Positions 1-7,902 of a DNA stretch of 40,011 nt are shown one piece after another. Source of the stretch: Planctomycetota bacterium (GTDB lineage: Bacteria; Planctomycetota; Planctomycetia; Gemmatales; HRBIN36). The translations under genes and the position numbers were made by a program. The notes beneath the pieces are model-generated. The model saw nothing but the letters and a program-made list of their open reading frames with translations. It ran no database searches and had not been told where the DNA came from. The stretch is from positions 1-40,011 of the forward strand of contig JACTMY010000017.1 of the NCBI GenBank assembly GCA_014584395.1, given 5' to 3'. Position 1 is the first letter of the stretch, and the number at the start of each line of letters is the position of its first letter.

Positions 1-55
1 CATGCGTGTAGATCATGGTCGTTTCCACGTTCGTGTGCCCTAATGCTAGCCTAAT
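1..55 (-). pseudogene. C-terminal tail of a tyrosine recombinase (integrase), truncated
   Basis: Reading leftwards from base 55, the minus strand encodes about 18 residues containing LGHTNVETTMIYTH, and the frame continues off the window. This matches the end of the catalytic domain of phage/integron-type tyrosine recombinases: the LGH box, then TTMIYTH with the nucleophilic tyrosine. A TGA at 56-58 closes the frame just upstream, and no other frame in 60-277 shows integrase-like sequence, so the 5' part is absent. It is either a decayed remnant or a gene broken by rearrangement; the rest of its C terminus lies outside the window. The family call rests on a short match. Confidence 0.6.
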
Positions 56-116
56 TCAGCTTTGACCACAATTTAGTACACAACCAAAGCGAACGCCAAC
101 GAATACTCAGAGTGTT

Positions 117-143
117 GGTGCGTTTCGCGGCGCTCAACGCACC
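117..143. repeat. REP-like palindromic hairpin
   Basis: An 8-bp perfect inverted repeat (GGTGCGTT at 117-124, AACGCACC at 136-143) encloses an 11-nt loop. The composition (GGTGCGTTTCGC...AACGCACCCTAC) resembles dispersed intergenic palindromes found in many bacterial genomes. It sits in the 1-277 gap, between the integrase remnant and the end of the glycosyltransferase gene. No second copy was seen in this window. The rest of the gap shows no gene. Confidence 0.55.
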
Positions 144-277
144 CTACCGAACATGGCGAGCGGGGTTGCGTGAAATGGTCAGAACATCCATCCATGTCAG
201 AATGGTTCAAGAAGTTGCGTCGATGACCATGTCCATGGTGGCCATTTGATCGTTTCATCGCGTTCTTCGCCGATCAC

Positions 278-1420
278 TCATCGCAATTCCGGGACATATG
301 GGCCGAAAAGGCGGGACAGCCATTCGCGGGGTGACGGCGAAAGCTCGAGCAGGGTGCCCGTCGGCTGCGAGGCCAGGGCCAGCGTCGCCTCGATGGTTCG
401 GGCGATGGTGTGCGGCTCCAAGTCGGTGAAGAACAGATTCGGCAGCGCCCGGTAAGGGGCATAGCCCGGCTCATAGGACATGACGACTTTCAACCCCGAA
501 GCCAGGGCCTCGCGGACCACCAGGGGAAAGCCCTCGCGAGCCTGCTTCGAGGGCAGGACCAAGAGGTCCGCCGCCCGATATAATTCAGCCACCTCGGCCT
601 GGGGTCGCGGGGGCAGATAGATCACGCCCGGCCGCGGCAGTTTCAGCAGGTCAGGGTCGCCCGGTCCACAGATCACGAGGTCCATGGTCGAGTGTGCCGC
701 CGCAAGTCGATGAGCTTCGAGCAGCAGCAGAATGCCCTTATCCGCCGTGATGCGGCCGACGAAGAGCACTTTGGGCCGGTCATCCTGCCAGCCCAGCCGA
801 TCGCGAAGCCGCTGGCGTTCGCCGGGCGCGGGTGGATGGAACAGGGCTGGATTGACCGAATAGGGCAGGAACAGGGATTTGCCGCGCGTCCCGGCCAGAT
901 ATTCCAGGTCGGCCAGCACGCGCACGTTGTAGGCCACGAGGCGATTGGCCCGCCGGGTGGTCCAGCGTCCGAGGGTGCGGGCGGCAGTTTGCATCAAGAG
1001 GTTCAGCCAGGGAGTGGCCAGGGGCATGATGCCGCCGTGATCGGTGAGCAGCCGGGGTTTGCCGAGGTAGGCCGCCAATGACAGGGCGGCGACGGACGAG
1101 AGGAAGATAAACCCATGGGCATGGACGACGTCGGCCCATCGGACCTCGCGCCACAGGACGCTGACCAGGCGGGGGGAAAAGACGGGATAGGCCAGCCGCG
1201 CCCGCCGCTCCAAACCATGCCAGGCAGGGATGCGAATGACCCGCACTTGGGGAGGATAACTTGGCGATTGGGCCTGGCCCAGGAGGTCGCTGGTCACGTG
1301 GGCCACTTCGCAACCCGCCTCCGCCAAGGCGCGGATTTCCTGATCGACCAACACCTCGACGCCGCCGACGTGCGGCAGGCCGTGGTGCGAAACCACAAGG
1401 ATGCGCGGCGGCCGCTTCAT
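278..1420 (-). CDS. GT4-family glycosyltransferase
   Basis: 380 residues, a normal length for a GT-B fold glycosyltransferase. The N-terminal acceptor domain opens with ILVVSHHGLPHVGGVEVLV, the usual beta strand plus glycine-rich turn of GT4 enzymes. The C-terminal nucleotide-sugar domain starts near LFVGRITADKG and carries ADLLVLPSKQAREGFPLVVREALASG with the conserved E-x7-E pair. It probably adds a sugar to a surface polysaccharide or glycolipid; the donor and acceptor cannot be read. The ATG overlaps the stop of the upstream methyltransferase (ATGA), and a GAGG lies about 7 nt before the start, indicating translational coupling. It is the last gene of a three-gene cassette. Confidence 0.88.
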   Translation of the reverse strand: MKRPPRILVVSHHGLPHVGGVEVLVDQEIRALAEAGCEVAHVTSDLLGQAQSPSYPPQVRVIRIPAWHGLERRARLAYPVFSPRLVSVLWREVRWADVVHAHGFIFLSSVAALSLAAYLGKPRLLTDHGGIMPLATPWLNLLMQTAARTLGRWTTRRANRLVAYNVRVLADLEYLAGTRGKSLFLPYSVNPALFHPPAPGERQRLRDRLGWQDDRPKVLFVGRITADKGILLLLEAHRLAAAHSTMDLVICGPGDPDLLKLPRPGVIYLPPRPQAEVAELYRAADLLVLPSKQAREGFPLVVREALASGLKVVMSYEPGYAPYRALPNLFFTDLEPHTIARTIEATLALASQPTGTLLELSPSPREWLSRLFGPYVPELR

Positions 1421-2130
1421 GACGGCCTCTTGCGGAGCACGACGCAGGAAATTTCAAAGGGCCGCACCAGCCAGGGGAGCCAATGCCAGCGTCCCCGGTC
1501 GGCGGAAGTGGTTTTGCTCGTCGGAAGTGGCAGCGATACCGTGGTTGCACCCATGGTCATCGAGCGCCATTTCGCCCGCGCATCGGCCATCACGCGGCCC
1601 GGATGGGAGATGAGCCGCTGCAGGGCATAAGTGCTCAAGTTGCCGCCGCGAATAATCGTGGCTTCAATAAGATCGGTTTGTGGAAAGAGCGCCGCCAGTT
1701 CCCGGGGCGAGGGGCGGAACATGGTGTCGATCGGATCTGGATGATAGGGGAAGCGATAGGGAGCGGAGACCAGGAGATAACCCCCCGGCGGGACGATCTG
1801 CGCGACGGTTTGCGCGACCAGTTCGGGGTGCTCGACGTGTTCAAGCAGGTTCGAACAAAGAACCGATTGAAACCGCATGCTGGCGAGCTGATCGCGAAAA
1901 GCGGGATCGCTCAGGTCTCCCACCAGGTCGACCCCCTCCGCGGCTTGCATGTCGGAATGGACGACCTTGAGTCCCAGGCTTCGAGCCGGAGCAAAGAGGT
2001 AGCGGTCCAGCCAGGGTTGAATCTCCGTTCGGAAGGCAAGGGTTTGACTGCCCAAATTGAGCATGGGAAACAGCTCATCTCGCCGTTTGCGCATCTGCCG
2101 GCCATACCAGCGGGCTTCAGGAATGAGCAT
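1417..2130 (-). CDS. SAM-dependent class I methyltransferase
   Basis: 237 residues from the ATG at 2130, chosen because a GGGGG ribosome-binding stretch precedes it and longer versions run deep into the upstream gene. The protein shows VDLVGDLSD as a divergent motif I/II region, CSNLLEHVEHPELVAQ as motif IV, and VPPGGYLLVSAPYRFPYHPD as the post-IV segment. This pattern is typical of methyltransferases in polysaccharide biosynthesis clusters. It overlaps the preceding methyltransferase by 14 bp and the following glycosyltransferase by 4 bp. The substrate is unknown; modification of a glycan or its lipid carrier is inferred from context only. Confidence 0.8.
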   Translation of the reverse strand: MLIPEARWYGRQMRKRRDELFPMLNLGSQTLAFRTEIQPWLDRYLFAPARSLGLKVVHSDMQAAEGVDLVGDLSDPAFRDQLASMRFQSVLCSNLLEHVEHPELVAQTVAQIVPPGGYLLVSAPYRFPYHPDPIDTMFRPSPRELAALFPQTDLIEATIIRGGNLSTYALQRLISHPGRVMADARAKWRSMTMGATTVSLPLPTSKTTSADRGRWHWLPWLVRPFEISCVVLRKRPS

Positions 2131-3157
2131 CGCATCCCCCTGGCTTGCGCCCGAAGATGATGCCATGCGACGGCTGACGCAGGACGTGATTCTCTGCCCA
2201 GGCCAGCGGCGTGGCGAGCAGCGTGACCACGCCCCCGGCGAGACGGCGCAGCATCGCGCTGCCACCCCGGCCATAGGCGTGGGTCAAGGAGGCTTCGGGG
2301 ATCAGGGAAGAGGCGATCACGCCGGCACAATTAAGGGCGGCATCCGGCCGCAGAGTAATCTTCTCATACCCGGCCGTATGCATCAGACACTGCAGACCTT
2401 CATGGCTGGGCAGCGTCAAATGGCGCGGCGCTTCGCCAACGTGAATCCACCGCCGGCCAAACCACCGCGCCTGTGCTCCATCGATGAGGGGCACGGCCCC
2501 GGCAAACCAGCCCCCCGGACGAAGCAGGGAATAGGCCTGCTGGACGGTCCGCAGCACGCTGGGGACGTGTTCGAGCAGATAAAAAGCGGTGATCAAATCG
2601 AACGACGCTGGTGAAAAGTGATCCGACAAGTGATCGATGTCGCTGACGACGGCTTTGATGCCGCGCTGCCGCAGTTCCGCCACCACTTCAGGCTGAAAGT
2701 CGCTCCCAACAACGTGATAGCCCCGCCTGCGAAAACCCTCGAGCCGCAGCCCGCGGCCGCACCCCACGTCCAGGAGCCGGGCGCCGATTCGTGGCGGTCC
2801 CGCCTGCTGACAGACGATGCGTACTTGCGCCTCATATTGCGGGAGGTAGAACAGTCGATATTCCAGCTTCGCCAGGAAGCGTTTAATGGCGGTCGGCTGG
2901 CCCATCTCGGGAGTGAAACTGTAGATCGGCGGGTAATAGCTGGGCAGGTCCTCTTCCCGGGGCTGGGGCGCTAGCTGCGCCGCGCCGCAGGTCAGACAGC
3001 GATCGAACGACCATTCCCCCGGGGCATGTCCCAGGCGATCCCGGACGTGAGCGAACAGCCTCTCCCGATTGCGGTCGCCACAGAATGGACAGGCAGGCCC
3101 CGCCGATGCTGGTGTCGGCAGCGGTCGACCCTCGGCCCGCGGCAGCGTCATGGACAT
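2117..3157 (-). CDS. SAM-dependent methyltransferase with N-terminal zinc-ribbon-like segment
   Basis: 346 residues. Near residues 23-60 two Cys pairs (CPFCGDR and CLTCGAA) form a probable zinc ribbon, as in C-methyltransferase-type proteins of sugar biosynthesis. The Rossmann domain follows with LLDVGCGRGLRLEGF (motif I), GSDFQPEVV (motif II) and FDLITAFYLLEHV (motif IV), then LLRPGGWF. A strong GGGAAGGG precedes the ATG. It starts 25 nt after the M24 peptidase stop and overlaps the next methyltransferase by 14 bp. The cassette suggests successive decoration of a surface glycan; a role in O- or C-methylation is inferred. Confidence 0.83.
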   Translation of the reverse strand: MSMTLPRAEGRPLPTPASAGPACPFCGDRNRERLFAHVRDRLGHAPGEWSFDRCLTCGAAQLAPQPREEDLPSYYPPIYSFTPEMGQPTAIKRFLAKLEYRLFYLPQYEAQVRIVCQQAGPPRIGARLLDVGCGRGLRLEGFRRRGYHVVGSDFQPEVVAELRQRGIKAVVSDIDHLSDHFSPASFDLITAFYLLEHVPSVLRTVQQAYSLLRPGGWFAGAVPLIDGAQARWFGRRWIHVGEAPRHLTLPSHEGLQCLMHTAGYEKITLRPDAALNCAGVIASSLIPEASLTHAYGRGGSAMLRRLAGGVVTLLATPLAWAENHVLRQPSHGIIFGRKPGGCDAHS

Positions 3158-3182
3158 GGTCCCTTCCCAGGATGAAGGTCGG

Positions 3183-4364
3183 CTAAAACATCGCCATCAC
3201 GGGGAGGACGTGGGTTTGCGGACCGCCGCCCGTGACGTGCACCTGACCCTGGCCATCGACGTACACATCCACTTCGCTGCGAACGCCAAACTCAGGCAGA
3301 TAGATGCCCGGCTCGATGGAAAAGAGAGTCCGTTTCATCACCTGGCGTTCGTCCTTGGTTTCAAGGTTGTCCATGTTGGCCCCGTTGCCGTGCGTCTCCT
3401 GGCCGATGCTGTGGCCCGTGCGGTGCACGAACGCCGCCCCATAGCCGGCGTCGTCGATGACCTTGCGGGTCGCTTCATCTACTTGCCAGCCCTGCAAGGG
3501 TTCCCCCTTGGCAAAGGCCGACCGGACCCGATTGATGCCGGCGTCCCGGGCTTGGGCGACGATTTGGAAAATCGTTTCGTATTTGGCCGGAACGTCAACG
3601 CCGAGGTAGCCGACCCAGGTCAGGTCGCTATAGATGCCCTTGGGGTGGTTCATCTTGGCCCACAGATCGATGAGGACGAAGTCGTTGGGCTGCAAGGGGG
3701 TGTCGCCGGTCTCGAAGTGGGGATCGCCGCTGTGCGGTCCGACGCCGACGATGGGCGGATGATACGTCGTCATGCCATGCCGATCAAAATGGGCCATGAT
3801 CAAATTGGCCACGTCGCGTTCGGTGACGACGTTGCCCGCCCGCAGCCGTTCGGCGATGAACTTCCAGGCCAGGCCAAAGGCTGCCTCGGTATGGCGGGAG
3901 GCTTCGAGATGGAGCTGCCACTGCTCCTCATCCAGGCACGCTTCGAACCGTTGAATCAAGTCGCCCGAGGAGACGACGTGGACCCCGTGGGATTTCACGA
4001 GTTCGATGGTGCCGGCGTCGACCCGGGCCAGATAGGGAATGGCGTTGCGCGGGGAATATTCCATCGCCACGGTCTTGGCCGAACCGAGCAGCGCCTGGAT
4101 GCCGGCTTCGAATTCCTGCCAGCGCAGGTATATATGCTTGGAGCCGGGCAGATGATCCAAGGCGCCGGACTCGATGCGATGAACCAGCTTGAGCGGTTCC
4201 CCCCGAGCGGGGATCATGTAGGCAAAACGCCTCGAACCCATGGAATCGGGCTTCATGTCCAACACGCGCTGCGCCAAGACGTTCAGACCGCGAAAATCAT
4301 ACAAGAGCCAGCCGTCGATGTTCATTTCCTGCAACGCGGCCTGAATGGCTTGGAGATTGAACAT
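3183..4364 (-). CDS. M24-family metallopeptidase (Xaa-Pro aminopeptidase-like)
   Basis: 393 residues with two domains: an N-terminal creatinase-like domain to about residue 145, then the pita-bread catalytic domain. Metal ligands expected for the family are visible: D233 (LIDLWAK), D247 (YSDLTW), H318 in HRTGHSIGQETHG, E351 in FSIEPGIYLPE and E364 in RSEVDVY. The spacing of the two Asp residues is slightly longer than usual. It probably releases N-terminal residues ahead of proline in the cytoplasm; no signal peptide is seen. A GAGGTG site lies ahead of the ATG. It follows the metallo-beta-lactamase gene by 110 bp and precedes the methyltransferase cassette. Confidence 0.88.
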   Translation of the reverse strand: MFNLQAIQAALQEMNIDGWLLYDFRGLNVLAQRVLDMKPDSMGSRRFAYMIPARGEPLKLVHRIESGALDHLPGSKHIYLRWQEFEAGIQALLGSAKTVAMEYSPRNAIPYLARVDAGTIELVKSHGVHVVSSGDLIQRFEACLDEEQWQLHLEASRHTEAAFGLAWKFIAERLRAGNVVTERDVANLIMAHFDRHGMTTYHPPIVGVGPHSGDPHFETGDTPLQPNDFVLIDLWAKMNHPKGIYSDLTWVGYLGVDVPAKYETIFQIVAQARDAGINRVRSAFAKGEPLQGWQVDEATRKVIDDAGYGAAFVHRTGHSIGQETHGNGANMDNLETKDERQVMKRTLFSIEPGIYLPEFGVRSEVDVYVDGQGQVHVTGGGPQTHVLPVMAMF

Positions 4365-4474
4365 GGAGCACCTCGCCGGGGAGAAGGGTCATTTCAGCCC
4401 ATTGTAAAGGAACCGCTGGGCTTGGCCAACCTGCTTGGCGGGTTCGAGGGAATGGGGTTCGGGTCCAGGCGTCG

Positions 4475-5320
4475 TCAAATCCAGACGCGGAGCCGTTCCT
4501 TCAGGTGAGGAGGCAGTTTGCGTTCCAAATAGCGGTGGACTTGATTGGGGTTGTAGCGCGTGCTGTAGTGGCCGCAGACGATCAGCTCGTTCTTGAAGCG
4601 CTCCGCCCGCTCCAAGAAATCGTCCAAATGCATGTGGCCGAACTTGTGGATTTTTTCGCGGCGATGGTTGGGCACGATGAAGCTCATCTCCGTGATCAGC
4701 ACCTTGGCTTCGAAGAGCACGGGATGATCATCGAGGGCATGGGGGCTAGTATCTCCCGTGTAGGCCACCAGGGGCGTGCGGACTTCGTGGGTGATTTCCA
4801 CGCCAGCGTATTTCAGATCGCGCAGCTCGTTGCCGGGCCGGCCATGATATTCCTCTTTCAATTTGAAGCGGCGCTCCCAAACGACGTAGCCGACCGAGGG
4901 AACCGTGTGCGAGGTGCGGATGACGCTGATGACGTGGTCCCGGGAAAGTTCGATCTCATCGCCGGGCTTGACGCCCTTGAGTTCGACGACCATGCGGCCG
5001 CGATCGAGCCGCTGCCAGACGAGCAGCAGCTTCTTCACGTCCTCCAGGTTGGCTTCGGGGAGGTAGATCGTGGGCGGCTTCATCTTCATCATGCGCCGCC
5101 GGGCAATGTAGACCGGCAGCGCCGCCATGTGATCCAGATGGGCGTGCGAGATGAGCCAGGTGGGCGTCACCATGAAATCCCAAGGCTGCGCCCCCAAGTC
5201 GAAGCCGATTTTCAGCTCGGGGATGCGCCAATAGCTCTGCACGGCGGCCCTGGAGTATCCCTCCACGGTCAGACCGGCATGTTCGAATTTCATGATGGGG
5301 GCGTTGTCAACCACGTGCAT
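4475..5320 (-). CDS. Metallo-beta-lactamase superfamily hydrolase (RNase Z-like)
   Basis: 281 residues. The metal-binding motif HAHLDH (H59, H61, D63, H64) is intact, followed by AYTGDTS and a late CGHYSTRY segment. This arrangement recalls the RNase Z/ElaC-like and phosphonate-hydrolase branches. The protein has no signal peptide. tRNA 3' processing is possible, but the RNase Z exosite arm is not obvious, so I keep the general call. The start is uncertain: the ATG at 5320 has a poor ribosome-binding site, and an ATG at 5293 would remove nine residues. It begins 7 nt after the oxidoreductase stop, so the two are likely cotranscribed. Confidence 0.8.
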   Translation of the reverse strand: MHVVDNAPIMKFEHAGLTVEGYSRAAVQSYWRIPELKIGFDLGAQPWDFMVTPTWLISHAHLDHMAALPVYIARRRMMKMKPPTIYLPEANLEDVKKLLLVWQRLDRGRMVVELKGVKPGDEIELSRDHVISVIRTSHTVPSVGYVVWERRFKLKEEYHGRPGNELRDLKYAGVEITHEVRTPLVAYTGDTSPHALDDHPVLFEAKVLITEMSFIVPNHRREKIHKFGHMHLDDFLERAERFKNELIVCGHYSTRYNPNQVHRYLERKLPPHLKERLRVWI

Positions 5321-5327
5321 CCGTCAA

Positions 5328-6707
5328 TCAAAACTCACGCTTGCGTTTGATGCCAGGCTCGGGGACGGGATATTTGCCATCCTGGTCCGGCATGATCGGC
5401 GCGTCCGAGGTGAGCGTAAGCTGGTCGAGGTTCGGCGCGAATTCATGATCGCAGTTGAGCATTTGATCCCACTTGATGATCTGGCCCGTGTGGCATGCCA
5501 TGCGTCCCATGCTGGCGGCGATGCTCGCTTCCACGCCGCGCCGCACTTCGTTGAAGGGCTTGTCGGCGCGGATCGCTTCCAGCAGATGATCCCACTCCAA
5601 TTGATAAGGATTGGCTTCCTTACTGTTGCATTTCCACAGGATATTCTCCCGCTTGGACATGTCCTGGCCCTTGTAAGTTCGGGCAAAGCAGGGGGTGTGG
5701 CCTCGGGCGGAGATGACCGCGGCCCCTTTGGTGCCGTGGGCATAGCTGGCGAATTCTTGATGGCAGCCCGTCATGCAGCGGCCTTCGAGGAAGAGCTTGG
5801 CACCGTCGGCGAAGGTGTATTCCACGGAATAGGTGTCGAAATTTTGGTCGATGAAATTGCCGCGGTAATGCCGGCCGCCTGAACCCTTGGCCTCGACCGG
5901 CCAGGCGTCCTTCATCCAGCAGCATTCATCGACGTTGTGGATGAGGAAATCGCTGAACGCGCCGCCGCTGGCCCAGAGGAAAGAGTGGAAACGGCGAATC
6001 TGGTAGAGCAGGTCGTTGTACTTGCCGGGATTGCGGGTGGAGAAGGCGGAAGCGGTCGGGCCGGCCATGCGATAGGCCCGCATGAGCGTGATGTCGCCGA
6101 TCTCGCCGTCCTTGATGCGGTTGAACAGTTCGCGCCGCTCGGTGCAATGGCGGCACATCAGCCCGACGCCCACCTTGAGGTTTTTCTTTTCCGATGCGGT
6201 CGCGAGGTCCAGCATGCGCCGGCTTGTCGGACCATCCACCGTCACCGGTTTTTCCATGAAAACATGCAATCCCTTGTCGATGGCGTATTGGAAATGGGGC
6301 CAGCGGAACGCCGGCGGCGTGGCCAGGATGGCGATATCCCCTGGACGCAGACAGTCCATCGCATGCTTGTAGCCATCGAAGCTGACGAACTTGCGATCAT
6401 CGGGCACTTCCACTTGCCGTTTGAACTCGCCCGCCAGGCTGTCGTAGCTGCTCTTCAACCGATCCTCGAACACGTCCGCCATGGCGACCAGCTTGACCGG
6501 CCCCCCCGGTGCACGCATGGCATTCTCGGCGGCGCCCGTCCCGCGCCCGCCGCAACCGATCAAGGCCACCTGAAGCTCGTTCTTTTCGCCCGGATGCACG
6601 GCCGGCAGGGCCACATTGGCGAGAACGGATGCGGCCGCGGCGGTCGATGCGGTATGGATCAAAGTGCGGCGCGAAAGGCTCGATGCAGGGGCAGGCGTCA
6701 TGATCAT
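5328..6707 (-). CDS. Tat-exported Gfo/Idh/MocA-family oxidoreductase
   Basis: 459 residues from the ATG at 6707, which has GGAG nearby; an in-frame ATG at 6701 is also possible. The N terminus has a twin-arginine signal (SRRTLIHTA followed by an Ala-rich stretch), and the NAD-binding Rossmann fold begins at LQVALIGCGGRGTGAAENA. The family hallmark MEKPVTVDGP and a later IHNVDECCWM segment are present. Tat export fits proteins that bind a nicotinamide cofactor before translocation, and multiple exported members are characteristic of planctomycetes. The substrate is probably a sugar or cyclitol but cannot be assigned. It is followed within 7 nt by the metallo-beta-lactamase gene. Confidence 0.9.
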   Translation of the reverse strand: MIMTPAPASSLSRRTLIHTASTAAAASVLANVALPAVHPGEKNELQVALIGCGGRGTGAAENAMRAPGGPVKLVAMADVFEDRLKSSYDSLAGEFKRQVEVPDDRKFVSFDGYKHAMDCLRPGDIAILATPPAFRWPHFQYAIDKGLHVFMEKPVTVDGPTSRRMLDLATASEKKNLKVGVGLMCRHCTERRELFNRIKDGEIGDITLMRAYRMAGPTASAFSTRNPGKYNDLLYQIRRFHSFLWASGGAFSDFLIHNVDECCWMKDAWPVEAKGSGGRHYRGNFIDQNFDTYSVEYTFADGAKLFLEGRCMTGCHQEFASYAHGTKGAAVISARGHTPCFARTYKGQDMSKRENILWKCNSKEANPYQLEWDHLLEAIRADKPFNEVRRGVEASIAASMGRMACHTGQIIKWDQMLNCDHEFAPNLDQLTLTSDAPIMPDQDGKYPVPEPGIKRKREF

Positions 6708-6791
6708 ATCACTCCACAAGAGGCGGGATGGGAAAAGGCAGGCGCTGACGACGCTTCAGTGTAACGCACAAATGAACGCTCTGCCAGCGGG

Positions 6792-6813
6792 AAAATGGCG
6801 GGTTCGAACCCGC
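6792..6813 (-). terminator. Possible weak intrinsic terminator: GC palindrome followed by ATTTT
   Basis: GCGGGTTCGAACCCGC (6798-6813) is a perfect 16-nt palindrome able to form a 5-6 bp GC stem. On the minus strand it is followed by CATTTTCC. It lies 44 nt after the phosphatase/cytochrome gene and before the oxidoreductase gene, so it may end or attenuate that transcript. An outer ATGAAC/GTTCAT pair (6772-6777, 6818-6823) flanks it. Confidence 0.4.
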
Positions 6814-6856
6814 ATCAGTTCATTCATCCAACAACAACGATGCATTCGACATGGCT

Positions 6857-7858
6857 TCACCACTCCTTGGGTACATCCCGATAGTGAGCGTGGCATTTCT
6901 TGCAGTCGGCCGTGACCTGTTCGAAACGCTGGTCGATCTTGCCTCGAAGCTGTGCTTTTTGCTCCGGTTCTAATCGCAGCAGCGCCTCCAATTCCTTGAC
7001 GGCGGCTTGGGCTTCTTCCATGAGCTGGCGCATGGTGCGAGGATAATCGCCCAAATCCAACCGCAGCGTTTCCTGATAATGCTCCCAAAGCAGCAAGGCT
7101 TCATGGGGCGGGTCCAGGTCCGCGTGTTGCTTTGGTGCTTGCCAACCGGCTTTTTGGATGTGCCTCAAATGATCGATGCGGTGCTCCATGTCGACCATGA
7201 GCCGCGAGAGATCGGAAACGACGTTGCGTTCGGGAAACGCCGTCTGCCGGGGGCGATAGGACTGAAAGCTCTTCGCGGTAAACTGTTTCGGTACGGCGTA
7301 CAGCCCGGTGTAATGCGGATCGGTGCCGGCTTGTTTCATCCAGGCCGTCGCCTGATCCAGCGTGCATTGTTCATCGAGACAACGCAGCACCAAGGCGACG
7401 GCTGCCGGGCCGCGATGTTTGCCGTGGTGGCAATGGAGATAAATGGGTCCCGGCAAATCCCGCACGGCCCGGGCGATCTCCCAGCCGCGCTCCTTCGGGA
7501 TGCCGTCGTAGCCGAAGGGAAGATGGACATACCGCATGCCGTGGCGCTTGGCGCGTTCCACGTCTGGCAGGGCTCCATCGACGGAGATCACTGTGCGGAT
7601 GCCGATGTGTTGCAGTGCTTGAAAAGCCGCATCCCCTTCCGGACTGCCGCCGCTGTAGAGCTTCTCGGTGACGCGGAAGACGTTGTGCAGTCCGGTCCGT
7701 TCGAGCCGTTGGATCCGCAACGCCGCGGCGCGGGTGGTCTTCGCATCCGCCGTTGAGGCGAGTATCGTCGAACTGCTGGGAGCGGTCATTTGGACGGTCG
7801 CTTTCTGACAACCCCACAAGAGGCCGATACAGCCGAAGAGGAGAATCAGTCGATGCAT
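6857..7858 (-). CDS. Lipoprotein: tyrosine/dual-specificity phosphatase domain plus C-terminal class II cytochrome c-like domain
   Basis: 333 residues from the ATG at 7858, preceded by GAGGG; an upstream in-frame ATG at 7906 overlaps the amidohydrolase stop but would bury the signal. Residues 1-17 form a lipoprotein signal ending LLWGC. Residues 55-200 resemble cyanobacterial/eukaryote-like protein tyrosine phosphatases: LYSGGSPEG, VISVDGALPD and the signature HCHHGKHRG with C143-x5-R149. A helical region (about 210-333) ends in CKKCH (C319, C322, H323) and HYRD, the position and form of the haem site in cytochrome c'/c-556. The CX5R loop appears intact, so catalysis is plausible. The protein should act outside the inner membrane. 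The fusion is unusual. Confidence 0.8.
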   Translation of the reverse strand: MHRLILLFGCIGLLWGCQKATVQMTAPSSSTILASTADAKTTRAAALRIQRLERTGLHNVFRVTEKLYSGGSPEGDAAFQALQHIGIRTVISVDGALPDVERAKRHGMRYVHLPFGYDGIPKERGWEIARAVRDLPGPIYLHCHHGKHRGPAAVALVLRCLDEQCTLDQATAWMKQAGTDPHYTGLYAVPKQFTAKSFQSYRPRQTAFPERNVVSDLSRLMVDMEHRIDHLRHIQKAGWQAPKQHADLDPPHEALLLWEHYQETLRLDLGDYPRTMRQLMEEAQAAVKELEALLRLEPEQKAQLRGKIDQRFEQVTADCKKCHAHYRDVPKEW

Positions 7859-7902
7859 CGACCATCCCTCAAATGAGAGGAAGCGGTTTTCGAAGAGACA
7901 TT

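Noticed and set aside
73..258. 61-codon minus-strand frame near the left edge
   Set aside because: Crosses the REP-like palindrome and shows no integrase similarity, so it is not the missing 5' half.
3069..4508. 479-codon plus-strand frame over the M24 peptidase
   Set aside because: Antisense to a gene with intact catalytic residues; no family features.
6798..6813. tRNA gene suggested by GGTTCGAACC
   Set aside because: The loop is one base short, and no acceptor stem, anticodon arm or CCA end can be built around it.
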